From contig NZ_JAJSOH010000028.1 of assembly GCF_021277265.1 (NCBI RefSeq), positions 1 through 64,000 of the forward strand: 64,000 bases of DNA, written 5' to 3'. Origin of the DNA: Kineosporia rhizophila. GTDB taxonomy: Bacteria > Actinomycetota > Actinomycetes > Actinomycetales > Kineosporiaceae. The notes beneath the pieces are model-generated. The model did not search any database, was not told the DNA's origin, and was given only the letters and a program-made list of their open reading frames with translations. Every line of letters starts with the position of its first letter. Position 1 is the first letter of the stretch. Below, piece after piece: positions 41,682 through 50,073 of this stretch. A program made the position numbers and the translations under genes.

Positions 41682-42686
41682 CTAGCTCAGGCTGGGGCGT
41701 TCGGCGGGGCGGTTTCCGGCTACCCGAGGACGCCGGCGGGCGGGTTTGGGCGCCCTGGTCACCGGTGCCGGGCGGACAGTCGGGCTCGTGGTGTTCAACT
41801 GCTCGTTCAACTGCTGCGCGAGGCGGCGGGCCTCGGCCACGGCCGCGTCGTGGGCCTGCTGCAGGGTGGCGAGCTGGTGGGTCTGCTGCTCGTGGCGGGA
41901 CTGCCAGTCGGCGGCCGTCTGCTGGTGGCGTTGCTCGGCCTGGTCCAGGCGTGCGCCCAGGTCGGCGGCGCGCTCGGTGGACTGCCGCAGCTCAGCGCTG
42001 GTGGTGGCCAGGTGCAGGTCGAGCTGGGTGATCCGCGAGTGCTGGTCCTGGGTGGTCTGCAGGACCTCGGCGTGCTCGCGGCGCAGGGTCTCCAGGGCGG
42101 TGCGGGCGGCCTGCAGTTCGGCCTCGACCTGGCCGCGGGCCCGTTCGTGCTCGGCGATCTGCTTCCACGTCTCGTCGCGGGTGGCCTGGAGTTCGGCCTG
42201 TGCCTGGCGGGCGCGTTCGAGGGCCTGGTCCTTCTCCTCGCGGTCGCGGCGGGCGGCGGCGAGCGCCTCGCGTCGGGCCTGTTCGGCCTGTTGTTCGGCC
42301 TCGGCGGCGCGGGTGGCCTCGGCGTGGGCCTGCTCGGCCTCGGTCTCGGCGGCCTGGACCCGGGCCAGCGCGCCGTTCTCGGCCTGCTCGAACCGGGCCA
42401 TCAGGCTGGTGAGCTGCTCGCTGAGCTGCCGGGCGGCGGGCAGGACACCCGCGGTGGCCTCGCGGGCCAGGGCCAGGGGGTCGGCCACCGCGGCCAGGTC
42501 ACTGGCCCGGCGCTGGCGGGAGGCCGCGTCGGCGTGGGCCTTGGAGCAGTAGCGGGCCCGTCGCCCGCCCTTGGGCCGGCCGAGTTCGTCGCGGGGGCGT
42601 GGCGGCAGGGGCTCTTCGCAGCCGTCCAGGCCGCAGGTGGGCCGGACGTCGGGCTCGGGGGCGGATTCAGGGCTTTTCGTGCTCAC
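41682..42686 (-). CDS. Coiled-coil protein with N-terminal zinc-ribbon-like motif (KfrA-like)
   Basis: This protein of about 334 residues starts with a Cys/His motif (CGLDGCEEPL, then RRARYCSKAHADAASRQRR) that resembles a zinc ribbon with a basic DNA-contacting helix. A long, almost uninterrupted heptad region from about residue 70 to 295 is rich in Ala, Glu, Gln and Arg. The tail is basic (RAPKPARRRPRVAGNRP). The layout recalls KfrA-type DNA-binding proteins of plasmids and integrative elements. The GTG at 42686 overlaps the sulfotransferase 3' end by 20 bases; an ATG at 42704 is an alternative. A role in DNA organisation or partition is inference. Confidence 0.65.
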   Translation of the reverse strand: MSTKSPESAPEPDVRPTCGLDGCEEPLPPRPRDELGRPKGGRRARYCSKAHADAASRQRRASDLAAVADPLALAREATAGVLPAARQLSEQLTSLMARFEQAENGALARVQAAETEAEQAHAEATRAAEAEQQAEQARREALAAARRDREEKDQALERARQAQAELQATRDETWKQIAEHERARGQVEAELQAARTALETLRREHAEVLQTTQDQHSRITQLDLHLATTSAELRQSTERAADLGARLDQAEQRHQQTAADWQSRHEQQTHQLATLQQAHDAAVAEARRLAQQLNEQLNTTSPTVRPAPVTRAPKPARRRPRVAGNRPAERPSLS

Positions 42687-43506
42687 CCCGGAAGTCTGGC
42701 GCATCCTGTGCCCCGTCCTCAGCACTGGCCCGTGTCTGGGCCTCAGCGTGGGCGTGGGCTCGGTAGCGGGTGATCCATTCCTGGTTCACGTGGTCGCCCT
42801 GGCGCTGGTGGCGGGCGACGGGTGGCTGCGCCGGTGCCTCGAGGCCCAGCGCCTGCAGGACCCGTGTGGTGGTGCCGGTGAGGTCGGCGGTCAGTTCCTC
42901 GTACGTCACCCGGTGCGGGCTGACGCCGTTGGCGCTGAACCAGTCCTCCCAGCCCTGCTGGTGTTCCTGGATCAGGTGCAGGTGGTGCTCGATGGCGTTG
43001 GCGTCGAACGTGGGCCGGGCACCGGTGGGCTGATTGCTGATCTGCCCGCTGATCTCTCCGTCGCCTCCGGCGTACCACTGCTGGGTCTGCTCGGCGCGTA
43101 CCCATGACACCGCCTGGGCCAGCACGTCGCGGCGGCTGAGGTGCACGAACCCGACCCGCCCGAACGCCCGGCGCAGCACTGCGAGGTCTCCTGCGGTCGT
43201 GGCAGCGCCTTCGGCGTCGGGGTAGGCGTCGGCGAGTCTGGCGGTGAGTTCGCCGATGGTCCCCCACATCAGTTTGGCGCCGAAGACCCCGTTCGCGGTG
43301 CGGCCGGCGGCGAGCGCGGCGGTGACGAAATCGGCGTACGGGTAGCCGGTGCGGGGAAGTTGCCAGCGCTCGGCCCACAGTGCTTCGTCGGGTGCACGGA
43401 AGTACGCCTGTGGTCGCCCGGCGCAGCCGCTGGATGCCAGAAGGCCGAGGAGGAGGGAGCTGCCGGTGCGGGGTGTGGCGCAGACGAAGTACGCATCGAC
43501 ACACAT
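42667..43506 (-). CDS. Stf0-type sulfotransferase
   Basis: This protein of about 279 residues resembles Stf0, the trehalose sulfotransferase of mycobacteria, which moves sulfate from PAPS to a sugar hydroxyl. The PAPS 5'-phosphosulfate loop is visible at the N-terminus (FVCATPRTGSSLLLGLLASS, then GRPQAYFR). HLSRRDVLAQAVSWVRAEQT matches the 3'-phosphate-binding strand of the family, and WFSANGVSPHRVTYEELTAD is typical of the C-terminal part. I choose the ATG at 43506; a GTG at 43515 is possible. The acceptor in this organism is unknown. It overlaps the coiled-coil gene and may share its transcript. Confidence 0.85.
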   Translation of the reverse strand: MCVDAYFVCATPRTGSSLLLGLLASSGCAGRPQAYFRAPDEALWAERWQLPRTGYPYADFVTAALAAGRTANGVFGAKLMWGTIGELTARLADAYPDAEGAATTAGDLAVLRRAFGRVGFVHLSRRDVLAQAVSWVRAEQTQQWYAGGDGEISGQISNQPTGARPTFDANAIEHHLHLIQEHQQGWEDWFSANGVSPHRVTYEELTADLTGTTTRVLQALGLEAPAQPPVARHQRQGDHVNQEWITRYRAHAHAEAQTRASAEDGAQDAPDFRGEHEKP

Positions 43507-43599
43507 GGCAGCCACACTGACCCGCTGGCAGTGAGTGTGTCCACTGTCTGACGGTCAACCCGGTCAACTGGTGCAGGCCGGGACCTGGCGGGATGACAG

Positions 43600-45207
43600 G
43601 TGACACGTGCGGGCGTCAGCATGGGCGCCGTGGTCATCCCCTCCAGCCCCGACCTGGATCCGGCCCGGCCCGCGGAGTCTGCTGATGCCGCGGCCCTGGC
43701 CCGGCAGGCACGCCGTCTGAGCGCCTGGGCGCGGGTGGTGCTCGTGCCGGTCGCCGTGATCGGTGCCGTGCTGTCGTACCAGAGCCTGTACAAGGCGGCC
43801 GAGCCGACGTTCGGTCCCTATCTGGCGGCGGGTTTCCCGTTGCTGGTCGACCTGCTGATCCTCGGCGCCTCGCTGCAGTACGTGGCGGGGGCCAAGGTGG
43901 GGCGGCCGATGACGGGGTGGCGTCTGACCGCGCACTGCGGGGTGGCCGGGACGCTGTTCCTGAACGCGCTGGCCTCGCGGAACCTGGGTGAGGTGCCCTG
44001 GCACGTGACCGCGCCCGCGGTGTGGGCGGTGCTGGTGGAGCTGACCGGCAAGCAGGTCCTGGGCCAGTGGAAGGCAGCCAACTTCGGGCCCAGCGCCTCG
44101 ATCGCGCCCTCGTTGTGGCTGTCCGCGCCGATCGAGTCGGTCCGCACCCGCCTGCTCATGGCCCGCACCGGGGTGGCCGACGCCCACCAGGCCCGGATCG
44201 GTGTGGGTATGGCGGCGGCCGCCCGGGAGGCACTGAACCTGTCACTGCCACGCCGGGTCAATGCCCGCCGCGACGCCAGGCGGGTACGGCGGGTGGTGAA
44301 CCGACAGTTGCGCGCGGGCAGCCTGGCCCCCTCCACGGTGATGGACGCGGTGGGCTGGACCGGCGCCGACCAGCACCCCGAGCGCAGCCCCGAGTCGATC
44401 CTGCGCGCAGTGGTCCAGTCCGTCCTGCGCCCCGAACCCGACATCCCCCACCCGGCCAAGGGTGCCCAGGGTGAACAGGAGGCGCAGGCCGCGCCGGCGC
44501 ACCGCGTCCTGGTACTGCCGGACAGCGACAACCCGTTCGATACCGCGGTGCCCGCCACCCCCGTCCTCAATTCTGCTGTGACTGCACCTGCCACGCCTGC
44601 CGCACCTGTGCCACCTGTGCCACCTGTGCCACCTGTGCCACCTGTCATGTCTGACACAGCCGCCCGACCGGTGGCTGTGACTACGCCGGCTGAGCCTGCC
44701 ACTCAGATGCCCTTCGAGCCGACACCAGCTGTCCAGCCGACCCAGCCGACCCAGCCCACGCAGACGTCCCAGCCGATCGAGACGGCTGAGACGACTGAGA
44801 CGACTCAGCCGGTGCCGACGTTCACTGCGGCGCGTGACCGGGAACGCATTGGTCTGTGGGCTGCGGCGCAGGCCCGTACGAGCGTCCCCGAACCTGAGCC
44901 CTCCGTGGGCTCGGGTCCCGGCACGTCGGAGTGGGCCGAGGACTCGGGTGACTCGGGCGACTACCCGCCGGAGTACGGGACGGACGAGCGGTACCCGGGG
45001 ACGGCGGTCAGTGGGCGCCCGACGGTCAAGCAGAAGGAGGAGCGCCTGGCCGTGGCGGCGGGGATCGTGCATGCGCGTCCGGAGATCACCGGCACCGAGC
45101 TGCGGGCCGAGCTGGAGCGGCAGGGGTGGCTGGTCAGTGACCGCACCGCCGCCCGGATCCTGATCGAGGCCCGCAAGACCTCTCCGCTGCGCGCCGTCCA
45201 GGCCTAG
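43600..45207 (+). CDS. DUF2637-like membrane protein with Pro/Thr-rich linker and C-terminal helix-turn-helix-like segment
   Basis: This 535-residue protein has four membrane segments in its first 150 residues (VVLVPVAVIGAVLSYQSLYK, YLAAGFPLLVDLLILGASLQ and others), resembling DUF2637/SpdB-like proteins of actinobacterial plasmids and integrative elements. A basic region follows (RRVNARRDARRVRRVVNRQL). A long disordered linker contains in-frame microsatellites: VPP repeats (about 44603-44645), QPT repeats and ETTETT. The C-terminus (ERLAVAAGIVHARPEITGTE, LVSDRTAARILIEARK) looks like a winged-helix DNA-binding segment. The start may be GTG 43600 or ATG 43621. The linker holds one dispersed-motif copy (44562-44582). 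Confidence 0.6.
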   Translation: MTRAGVSMGAVVIPSSPDLDPARPAESADAAALARQARRLSAWARVVLVPVAVIGAVLSYQSLYKAAEPTFGPYLAAGFPLLVDLLILGASLQYVAGAKVGRPMTGWRLTAHCGVAGTLFLNALASRNLGEVPWHVTAPAVWAVLVELTGKQVLGQWKAANFGPSASIAPSLWLSAPIESVRTRLLMARTGVADAHQARIGVGMAAAAREALNLSLPRRVNARRDARRVRRVVNRQLRAGSLAPSTVMDAVGWTGADQHPERSPESILRAVVQSVLRPEPDIPHPAKGAQGEQEAQAAPAHRVLVLPDSDNPFDTAVPATPVLNSAVTAPATPAAPVPPVPPVPPVPPVMSDTAARPVAVTTPAEPATQMPFEPTPAVQPTQPTQPTQTSQPIETAETTETTQPVPTFTAARDRERIGLWAAAQARTSVPEPEPSVGSGPGTSEWAEDSGDSGDYPPEYGTDERYPGTAVSGRPTVKQKEERLAVAAGIVHARPEITGTELRAELERQGWLVSDRTAARILIEARKTSPLRAVQA

Positions 45208-45247
45208 ACGCACCTGGTTTACGTCTGGTTCCAGGCTGGTGGGGGGT

Positions 45248-45512
45248 TCAGCTGAGGCCGAGGTGGGCGTGCAGGCGTGCGTAGGCGTGGGGCGGGTTGT
45301 TGGAGAGGTTGACCCACGGCTGGAACCCGCATCGCTTCCACGTCGGCGGTCAGGTCGAGCGCGTCGCTGGTGAGGGTGTGCTGGTCGGGCTGGTCACGGA
45401 CCGGCCGCAGGTGCTGCAGCACCAGCTCCACGCGGGCGGGCGCGGTCAGGGTGGGGGCGGTGTCGCAGAGCCGGTCGAGGTTCTCGTCGGCCCAGCACCG
45501 GTTCTCGACCAT
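45248..45512 (-). pseudogene. Internally deleted remnant of the helical paralog family
   Basis: From an ATG at 45512 the minus strand encodes about 60 residues (RCWADENLDRLCDTAP, VELVLQHLRPVRDQPDQH) matching the N-terminus of the gene at 49015-50073. It then switches frame, and the end (PWVNLSNNPPHAYARLHAHL, stop at 45248) matches that paralog's C-terminus. About 235 residues of the middle are missing, and the junction at about 45320 is out of frame. I read it as a third copy lost through an internal deletion. Confidence 0.8.
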
Positions 45513-45550
45513 TCGCGCCCGGGCCCCCGGCTGCCGAAGAGGGCCATGGG

Positions 45551-46459
45551 TCAGCGGACCCCGAGGCGCACGCACAGCTCGGCGTAGGCGCCCTGCGGGT
45601 CGTCGGCCACGAATGACCAGGGCATGCTGTGGTAGCGGTGGCGGGTCTGTTCCAGGTGCCAGCGGCCCCGGTCCTGGAAGCGGCTGCTGGTGCCGAGGAA
45701 CCAGCCGAACAGGTTGTGTGCGCGCAGGGCGTGCGCGTGGGTGGGGGCCGGGCGGCTGCCGTCCCCGGCCCACTTCCACGAGGCGGCCATCACGGCTTCC
45801 TCGTCGTCCATGCGCGCTGCTTCCGGGGAGGGCCCGCCGGGGGTGTTGCGGCCCATCATGACCGAGCACAGGTACTCGGCGTGGGCCAGCGGCAGCATCG
45901 CGACCAGCGGGTCGCCGGGCGGGGCCTGCTCGGCGACGCTGCGCCCGAAGTCGAACATGAGCTCGTCGCTGCCGTACCACTTGGCGCACAACGCCGTCAG
46001 CATCGCCCGGTGCGCGGCGTACAGGGTGGGGTGGGCGGCCCGGGCCACCTCGAACCGGTTCCACCACTCGTCGGAGCGCACGCCCAGGCCCAGCGCGGTG
46101 AACAGGCGGAACGTGGCGGCGTCGGGATGGTGGGGGACCATCCGCAGGGCCGCCACCAGGATCTCGTCGGCCTCGGTGAGGATCTCTCGGAAGTCCGGCC
46201 AGGCCGACTTGCGCACACTGGAGGCCGGTCCGCTGCCGCGGATCTCCCAGGCCACGTCGACCAGCGTCGTCCCCAGCAGGGCCAGCAGGTCGACCCGGTC
46301 GTCGGGATGGGTGTGCGGGTGCGCGCAGCGCTCGCGCAGCACGTCGACCGCGCCCATCAGTTCCTCGCCCATCAGCTCGGAGAGCTGGACGTGTTCCTCG
46401 GGGCGGTTACGCAGGGGGCGCAGCATGCCCAGCACGGTCTCCACCCGCTGGATGTTCAC
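45551..46459 (-). CDS. Unknown helical protein (DUF4034-like), paralog 1
   Basis: This 302-residue soluble protein is predicted to be mostly helical. It shares over half its residues across long stretches with the gene at 49015 (LGLGVRSDEWWNRFEVARAA, AKWYGSDELMFDFGR, AEQAPPGDPLVAMLPLAH, EAVMAASWKWAGDG). The pattern of work-scheduling-like helical repeats resembles actinobacterial DUF4034-type proteins, whose function is unknown. The N-terminus, starting at GTG 46459, is about 25-30 residues shorter than that of paralog 2 and lacks the Cys-Trp segment. It lies downstream of the surface-protein pair on the same strand. Confidence 0.7.
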   Translation of the reverse strand: MNIQRVETVLGMLRPLRNRPEEHVQLSELMGEELMGAVDVLRERCAHPHTHPDDRVDLLALLGTTLVDVAWEIRGSGPASSVRKSAWPDFREILTEADEILVAALRMVPHHPDAATFRLFTALGLGVRSDEWWNRFEVARAAHPTLYAAHRAMLTALCAKWYGSDELMFDFGRSVAEQAPPGDPLVAMLPLAHAEYLCSVMMGRNTPGGPSPEAARMDDEEAVMAASWKWAGDGSRPAPTHAHALRAHNLFGWFLGTSSRFQDRGRWHLEQTRHRYHSMPWSFVADDPQGAYAELCVRLGVR

Positions 46460-46498
46460 GATGTCAGAGCGGGCCGGAATGCCTGAATCTTCACGTTC

Positions 46499-46538
46499 CA
46501 GAACGGGCCAGAACCGGCCAGAACCGGCCAGGACCGGG
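46499..46538. repeat. Four 10-bp tandem repeats
   Basis: Four adjoining units of CAGAACCGGC (one or two changes each in the outer copies) lie between the TasA-like gene and paralog 1. There is no coding signal. Confidence 0.75.
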
Positions 46539-46548
46539 TGGCGGTGCC

Positions 46549-47136
46549 TCAGCTGTTGCGGGCCTCCCAGGTCAGGCGGAACCGGGTGCTCAGGCCCTGG
46601 GCGGCCGCGCCGGCGGTCAGCTGGTAACCGATGCGGTAGACGCGCACCTGCCCGCTGCCGGTGGGGGCGAAACTGCCGATGCCGCTGCCCCAGTCGCTCG
46701 CGGTGCCGGCCAGGGTGTTCAGGCGGGCGCTGTACCCGGCGGCCGCGGGCGTGAATCCGCTGCAGGAGGCGAAAGAGCCGCCGCTGCTGTCGGTGCCCTC
46801 GGTCACGGTGAGGGTGAGGTAGCGCTCCAGGCCGGTGCCACTGACGTCACCGGGCGCCACGTACATCCTGACCTGCGCCGGGACGGTGCCGGTGTACGTC
46901 AGCGCGATGCACCGGCTGCCGGAGTCGCCCGGGCGCAGCCCGCTCACCGTGAACAGGGCCGTGCCGGAGTCGTCGTCGCCGAGCGCGACCGTCGCGGCCT
47001 TGAACGTGTTGGGCCCGCTGCCGGACTGCCCGGTGAACGCCGAGAAGGACACCGGGACCAGGGCCAGACCCAGCAGGAGAACGGCGGCCACGGCGACAGT
47101 GGCGGCGATGGCTGTCCGGGTGGGTGGTCGCCGCAC
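46549..47136 (-). CDS. TasA/camelysin-like secreted protein
   Basis: This 195-residue exported protein has an N-terminal hydrophobic signal/anchor (TAIAATVAVAAVLLLGLALV) followed by SFSAFTGQSGSGPNTFKAAT. The latter is the pattern after cleavage in SipW-processed, TasA/camelysin-type proteins. The rest is beta-rich with two Cys residues (SRCIALTYTG, FASCSGF). The GTG at 47136 overlaps the LamG gene's TAG stop by one base, so the two are co-translated. A longer open frame upstream is a shadow of the LamG gene. A fibre or matrix role is inferred from the family; no SipW-like signal peptidase is visible here. Confidence 0.65.
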   Translation of the reverse strand: MRRPPTRTAIAATVAVAAVLLLGLALVPVSFSAFTGQSGSGPNTFKAATVALGDDDSGTALFTVSGLRPGDSGSRCIALTYTGTVPAQVRMYVAPGDVSGTGLERYLTLTVTEGTDSSGGSFASCSGFTPAAAGYSARLNTLAGTASDWGSGIGSFAPTGSGQVRVYRIGYQLTAGAAAQGLSTRFRLTWEARNS

Positions 47137-48758
47137 TAGGTGTTCGTCCAGTAGTGGCGGGCCACCTGCTGGGCGCTCAGCACGCGGGGGTAGATCGCGA
47201 CCTCGTCCAGGTCGCCGTAGAAGAACTCGCTGGTCGGTGGGGTGACCCATTTCTTGCCGCCGCCCCAGCGCCAGTAGCCCGAGTAGTTCTGGGGTGCGCC
47301 GGGGCTGGGGTTGGTCGCGGCGACCACCCCGTCCACGTACATGGTCATGCCGGTGCCCGGGCTGAGGGTCAGGACGCCGTGGTGCCACCGGCCGTCGTTG
47401 TAGGTGGCGGTGGTGGTGGCCGAGACGATCGCGCCGCCGGAGTAGATGCCGAAGGTGATGGTGCCGTCGTCCATCATCTTCCAGATCCGGTCGTAGATGA
47501 TGGAGTCGCCGGTCATGCTGTTGCCGAAGCTGACCAGGTCCCCGCCGGTGGTGCTGCTGGTGCGGAACCACAGTTCCAGGCTGAACGTGGCCGGGTTGTT
47601 CACCGGGGTGGGCCAGTAGCCGATGCCCGAGCCCTCGAACCGCATCGCCGTGCTGGCGGCCTGGTCGCCGATCAGGGCGCCGGGCCGGCCGCCGGTCACG
47701 CCCTTGGGCCGCACGTAGGAGTACCAGCCGCGCTTGCTGCTGGCCCCGGTGTGCTCGAGCAGACGCGTCTGGAACTGGATGCCCCGGTAGGAGGTGCCCG
47801 GGGCATCGTTCAGGTGGTAGATCGCCCAGGGCCCGTCGGCGGTGAGGGTGGCGGTGTACGAGGCCAGCGAGGCCGCGCTCGCACCGGCCGTGTAGTGGGC
47901 GCTCATCCGGGCCGCGGACAGCTGTTTCGTGTACAGCACGGCCTCATCGAGGGTGCCCACGAAGTAGGACACGTCCCCGCCCAGGCGCAGGTAGCCGGTG
48001 AAGGCGGCAGCGGTGGTGGTCGCAGCGTCGGAGGCCACCTCCACACCGTCGGCGTACAGGCGCATCCCGGCGGCGCCCAGGCTGGCGCCGAGCAGATGCC
48101 AGGCGCCGTTGTTCAGCCCGCTGACGCTGGAGGTGATCGTGCTGTTGCCCACCGTCAGGGTCAGTGCACCGCTCGCGGTCATGGTGACGTACCGGTCGAC
48201 GGTGGTGCTGTAGCCGGAGCCGGCGTCGCCGAAGCTGACGACCCGGGCCTCCGCGGTGGAGGTGGTGCGGAACCAGATCTCGTAGGTGAACGCGGCGGGC
48301 ACGCTCATGCTGGGTGAGGCCGCGGTGGAGGAGTCCCCGGAGAACTGCACGGCGGTGTCGGCGCCCGCACCACTGCCCCCGGCCGGCCCGCCGGGCACCT
48401 GGAAGCTGGGCGTGACACTGAAATAGCCGCCCGTTGCGTTGTTGCCACTGCTGTCCAGGGCCTGGTCCGAGCCGTCGGGCTCCTCGCCCCGGTAGTACAC
48501 CGACGGGCTGTCGGCCTTCACCACGTCGGGGTAGGACGGGAACGACGCTGCTGCGGTGAAGTCGTTGCCGCCGTTGTCGGACGTCGAGGTGAAGGCCGAC
48601 AGCAGGTACCGCACCGGCGGCACCGGCGCCGTGGTCAGCACCATGGCCAGCACTACCGATGCGATCAGGGCGCAGCCCAGCACAGCGAGCACCCGCGTCG
48701 CTACTCTGGCCCCTCTGGTCTTTCTGGTCTTTCTGCCTGTCGGCCGCATCTTCCGCAT
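47136..48758 (-). CDS. Secreted protein with two LamG/concanavalin-like domains
   Basis: This protein of about 540 residues has an N-terminal signal/anchor (VATRVLAVLGCALIASVVLA) and a TasA-like leader (YLLSAFTSTSDNGGNDF). Two laminin-G-type jelly-roll domains follow, about residues 60-275 (SPVYYRGEEPDG-like opening, FTYEIWFRTTSTAEARVVSF, YFVGTLDEAVLYTKQLSAAR) and 300-540 (FSLELWFRTSSTTGGDLVSF, FFYGDLDEVAIYPRVLSAQQ). Such domains bind carbohydrate or protein ligands at the cell surface. There is no LPXTG-type tail. Starts at GTG 48761 or ATG 48758 are equivalent. It forms a two-gene unit with the TasA-like gene. Confidence 0.8.
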   Translation of the reverse strand: MRKMRPTGRKTRKTRGARVATRVLAVLGCALIASVVLAMVLTTAPVPPVRYLLSAFTSTSDNGGNDFTAAASFPSYPDVVKADSPSVYYRGEEPDGSDQALDSSGNNATGGYFSVTPSFQVPGGPAGGSGAGADTAVQFSGDSSTAASPSMSVPAAFTYEIWFRTTSTAEARVVSFGDAGSGYSTTVDRYVTMTASGALTLTVGNSTITSSVSGLNNGAWHLLGASLGAAGMRLYADGVEVASDAATTTAAAFTGYLRLGGDVSYFVGTLDEAVLYTKQLSAARMSAHYTAGASAASLASYTATLTADGPWAIYHLNDAPGTSYRGIQFQTRLLEHTGASSKRGWYSYVRPKGVTGGRPGALIGDQAASTAMRFEGSGIGYWPTPVNNPATFSLELWFRTSSTTGGDLVSFGNSMTGDSIIYDRIWKMMDDGTITFGIYSGGAIVSATTTATYNDGRWHHGVLTLSPGTGMTMYVDGVVAATNPSPGAPQNYSGYWRWGGGKKWVTPPTSEFFYGDLDEVAIYPRVLSAQQVARHYWTNT

Positions 48759-48897
48759 CACTCCCGGCCCCGGACGCCCCAGACGCCCCGGACCATCACA
48801 CCCGGCACCCGCAGTTCGACCCTCCCGTCAAGCCGCACCTGTCGCTGGCTCCTCGGCCGCTGGGGCGCGACCTTGAGCCTTCTGGTGGCTCCGGGCC

Positions 48898-48985
48898 GGT
48901 TCGGTGCTGGTTCGGTGCTGGTTCGGTGCTGGTTCGGTGCTGGTTGGGGGCCGGTTGGGGGCCGGTTGGGGGCCGGTTCGGTGTT
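48898..48985. repeat. 11-bp minisatellite, eight tandem copies
   Basis: Eight units of 11 bases run in tandem: four GGTTCGGTGCT, three GGTTGGGGGCC, one GGTTCGGTGTT. They lie between paralog 2 and the LamG gene, upstream of the LamG start. The block structure (4+3+1) points to recent local expansion. An 11-base period is not codon-compatible, so this is non-coding. Confidence 0.9.
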
Positions 48986-49014
48986 GGCGGAGGTGAGCGT
49001 GCCGGTCAGTCGAC

Positions 49015-50073
49015 TCAGTCGACTCCGAGGTCGGCGTGCAGTTGCGCGTAGGCCTGGGCCGGTTCGTCGGACAGCCAGCACCAGGGCGGGCCGCTGATCC
49101 GGTGCCGGGTCTGCTGCAGGTGCCAGCGGCCGCGCTCGCGGTACTGGCGGCTGTTGCCGAGGAACCACGCGAACAGGTTGTGGGCGTCCAGGGCATACGG
49201 GTGGGGCGGCGCCGGCCGGGTTCCGTCCCCGGCCCACTTCCAGGAGGCGGCCATCACGGCGTCCTCGTCGTGCAGCCGGGCCGCCTCCGGGGAGGGCCCG
49301 TCGGGCCGGCTGCGGCCCATCTGCACGGCGCAGATGTATTCGGAGTGGGCCAGGGGCAGCATCGCGACCACCGGGTCGCCGGGCGGGGCCTGCTCGGCGA
49401 TCTGGCGCCCGAACCCGAACATCGCCTCGTCGCTGCCGTACCACTTGGGGCTCAGCACGGTCAGCATCGTCTCGTGCGCCGTGTACAGGGTGGGCTGGGC
49501 GGTGCGGGCGGTCTCGAACCGGGACCACCATTCGTCGGAGGAGACTCCCAGGCCGAGGGCGGCGCTGAGGCGGAACGTGGCCGCCCCCGGGTGCTGGGGG
49601 TAGATCCGCTGGGCCTGGGCCAGGATGTCGTCGGCCTCCTCGAGGATCGCCCGGAAGCGGGGCCAGGCCGACTCGGGCACGGTGGAGGCGGGCCCGGTGC
49701 CCCGCACGTCCTGGGCCCGGGAGATCAGGGTGTTGCCGAGCAGGGTCAGCACGTCCGCCCGGTCGTCGGCGGGGGTGCCGGGGTGCTGCAGGAGCGCCTG
49801 CATCGGTTCGACGGCCAGGCTCATGTTGATCACGCTCGAGGCCTGGACGTGCTGGTCGGGCCGGTTACGCAGCGGATGCAGGTAGGGCAGCAGCAGGTTG
49901 AGCCGGGCCTGCCCGTCCTGCCCCTTCACCGCGGCGCACAACTGGTCCAGGGACGGGTCCTGCCAGCACATGTGGTGAACGACCTGGGACATGACCCGAT
50001 CGGTGCCCCGGGACGCCGACCAGGATGCCGGGGCACCGGACGATGTCCGCCGGCCGAGACCGAAACGCGCCAT
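49015..50073 (-). CDS. Unknown helical protein (DUF4034-like), paralog 2
   Basis: This protein of up to 352 residues is the fullest member of the local family. Its N-terminal segment (HMCWQDPSLDQLCAAV, LLPYLHPLRNRPDQH) matches the remnant at 45248, and its body matches paralog 1 (SDEWWSRFETARTAQPTLYT, KWYGSDEAMFGFGR, EAARLHDEDAVMAASWKWAG, FAWFLGNSRQYRERGRW). There is no signal peptide, membrane helix or catalytic motif that I recognise. The start could be the ATG at 50073 or the ATG at 49992, where homology begins. It precedes the 11-bp minisatellite and the surface operon on the same strand. Confidence 0.72.
   Translation of the reverse strand: MARFGLGRRTSSGAPASWSASRGTDRVMSQVVHHMCWQDPSLDQLCAAVKGQDGQARLNLLLPYLHPLRNRPDQHVQASSVINMSLAVEPMQALLQHPGTPADDRADVLTLLGNTLISRAQDVRGTGPASTVPESAWPRFRAILEEADDILAQAQRIYPQHPGAATFRLSAALGLGVSSDEWWSRFETARTAQPTLYTAHETMLTVLSPKWYGSDEAMFGFGRQIAEQAPPGDPVVAMLPLAHSEYICAVQMGRSRPDGPSPEAARLHDEDAVMAASWKWAGDGTRPAPPHPYALDAHNLFAWFLGNSRQYRERGRWHLQQTRHRISGPPWCWLSDEPAQAYAQLHADLGVD

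Noticed and set aside
48898..48985. CRISPR array
   Set aside because: The units are 11 bases with no spacers and no cas genes are present; it is a simple tandem repeat.
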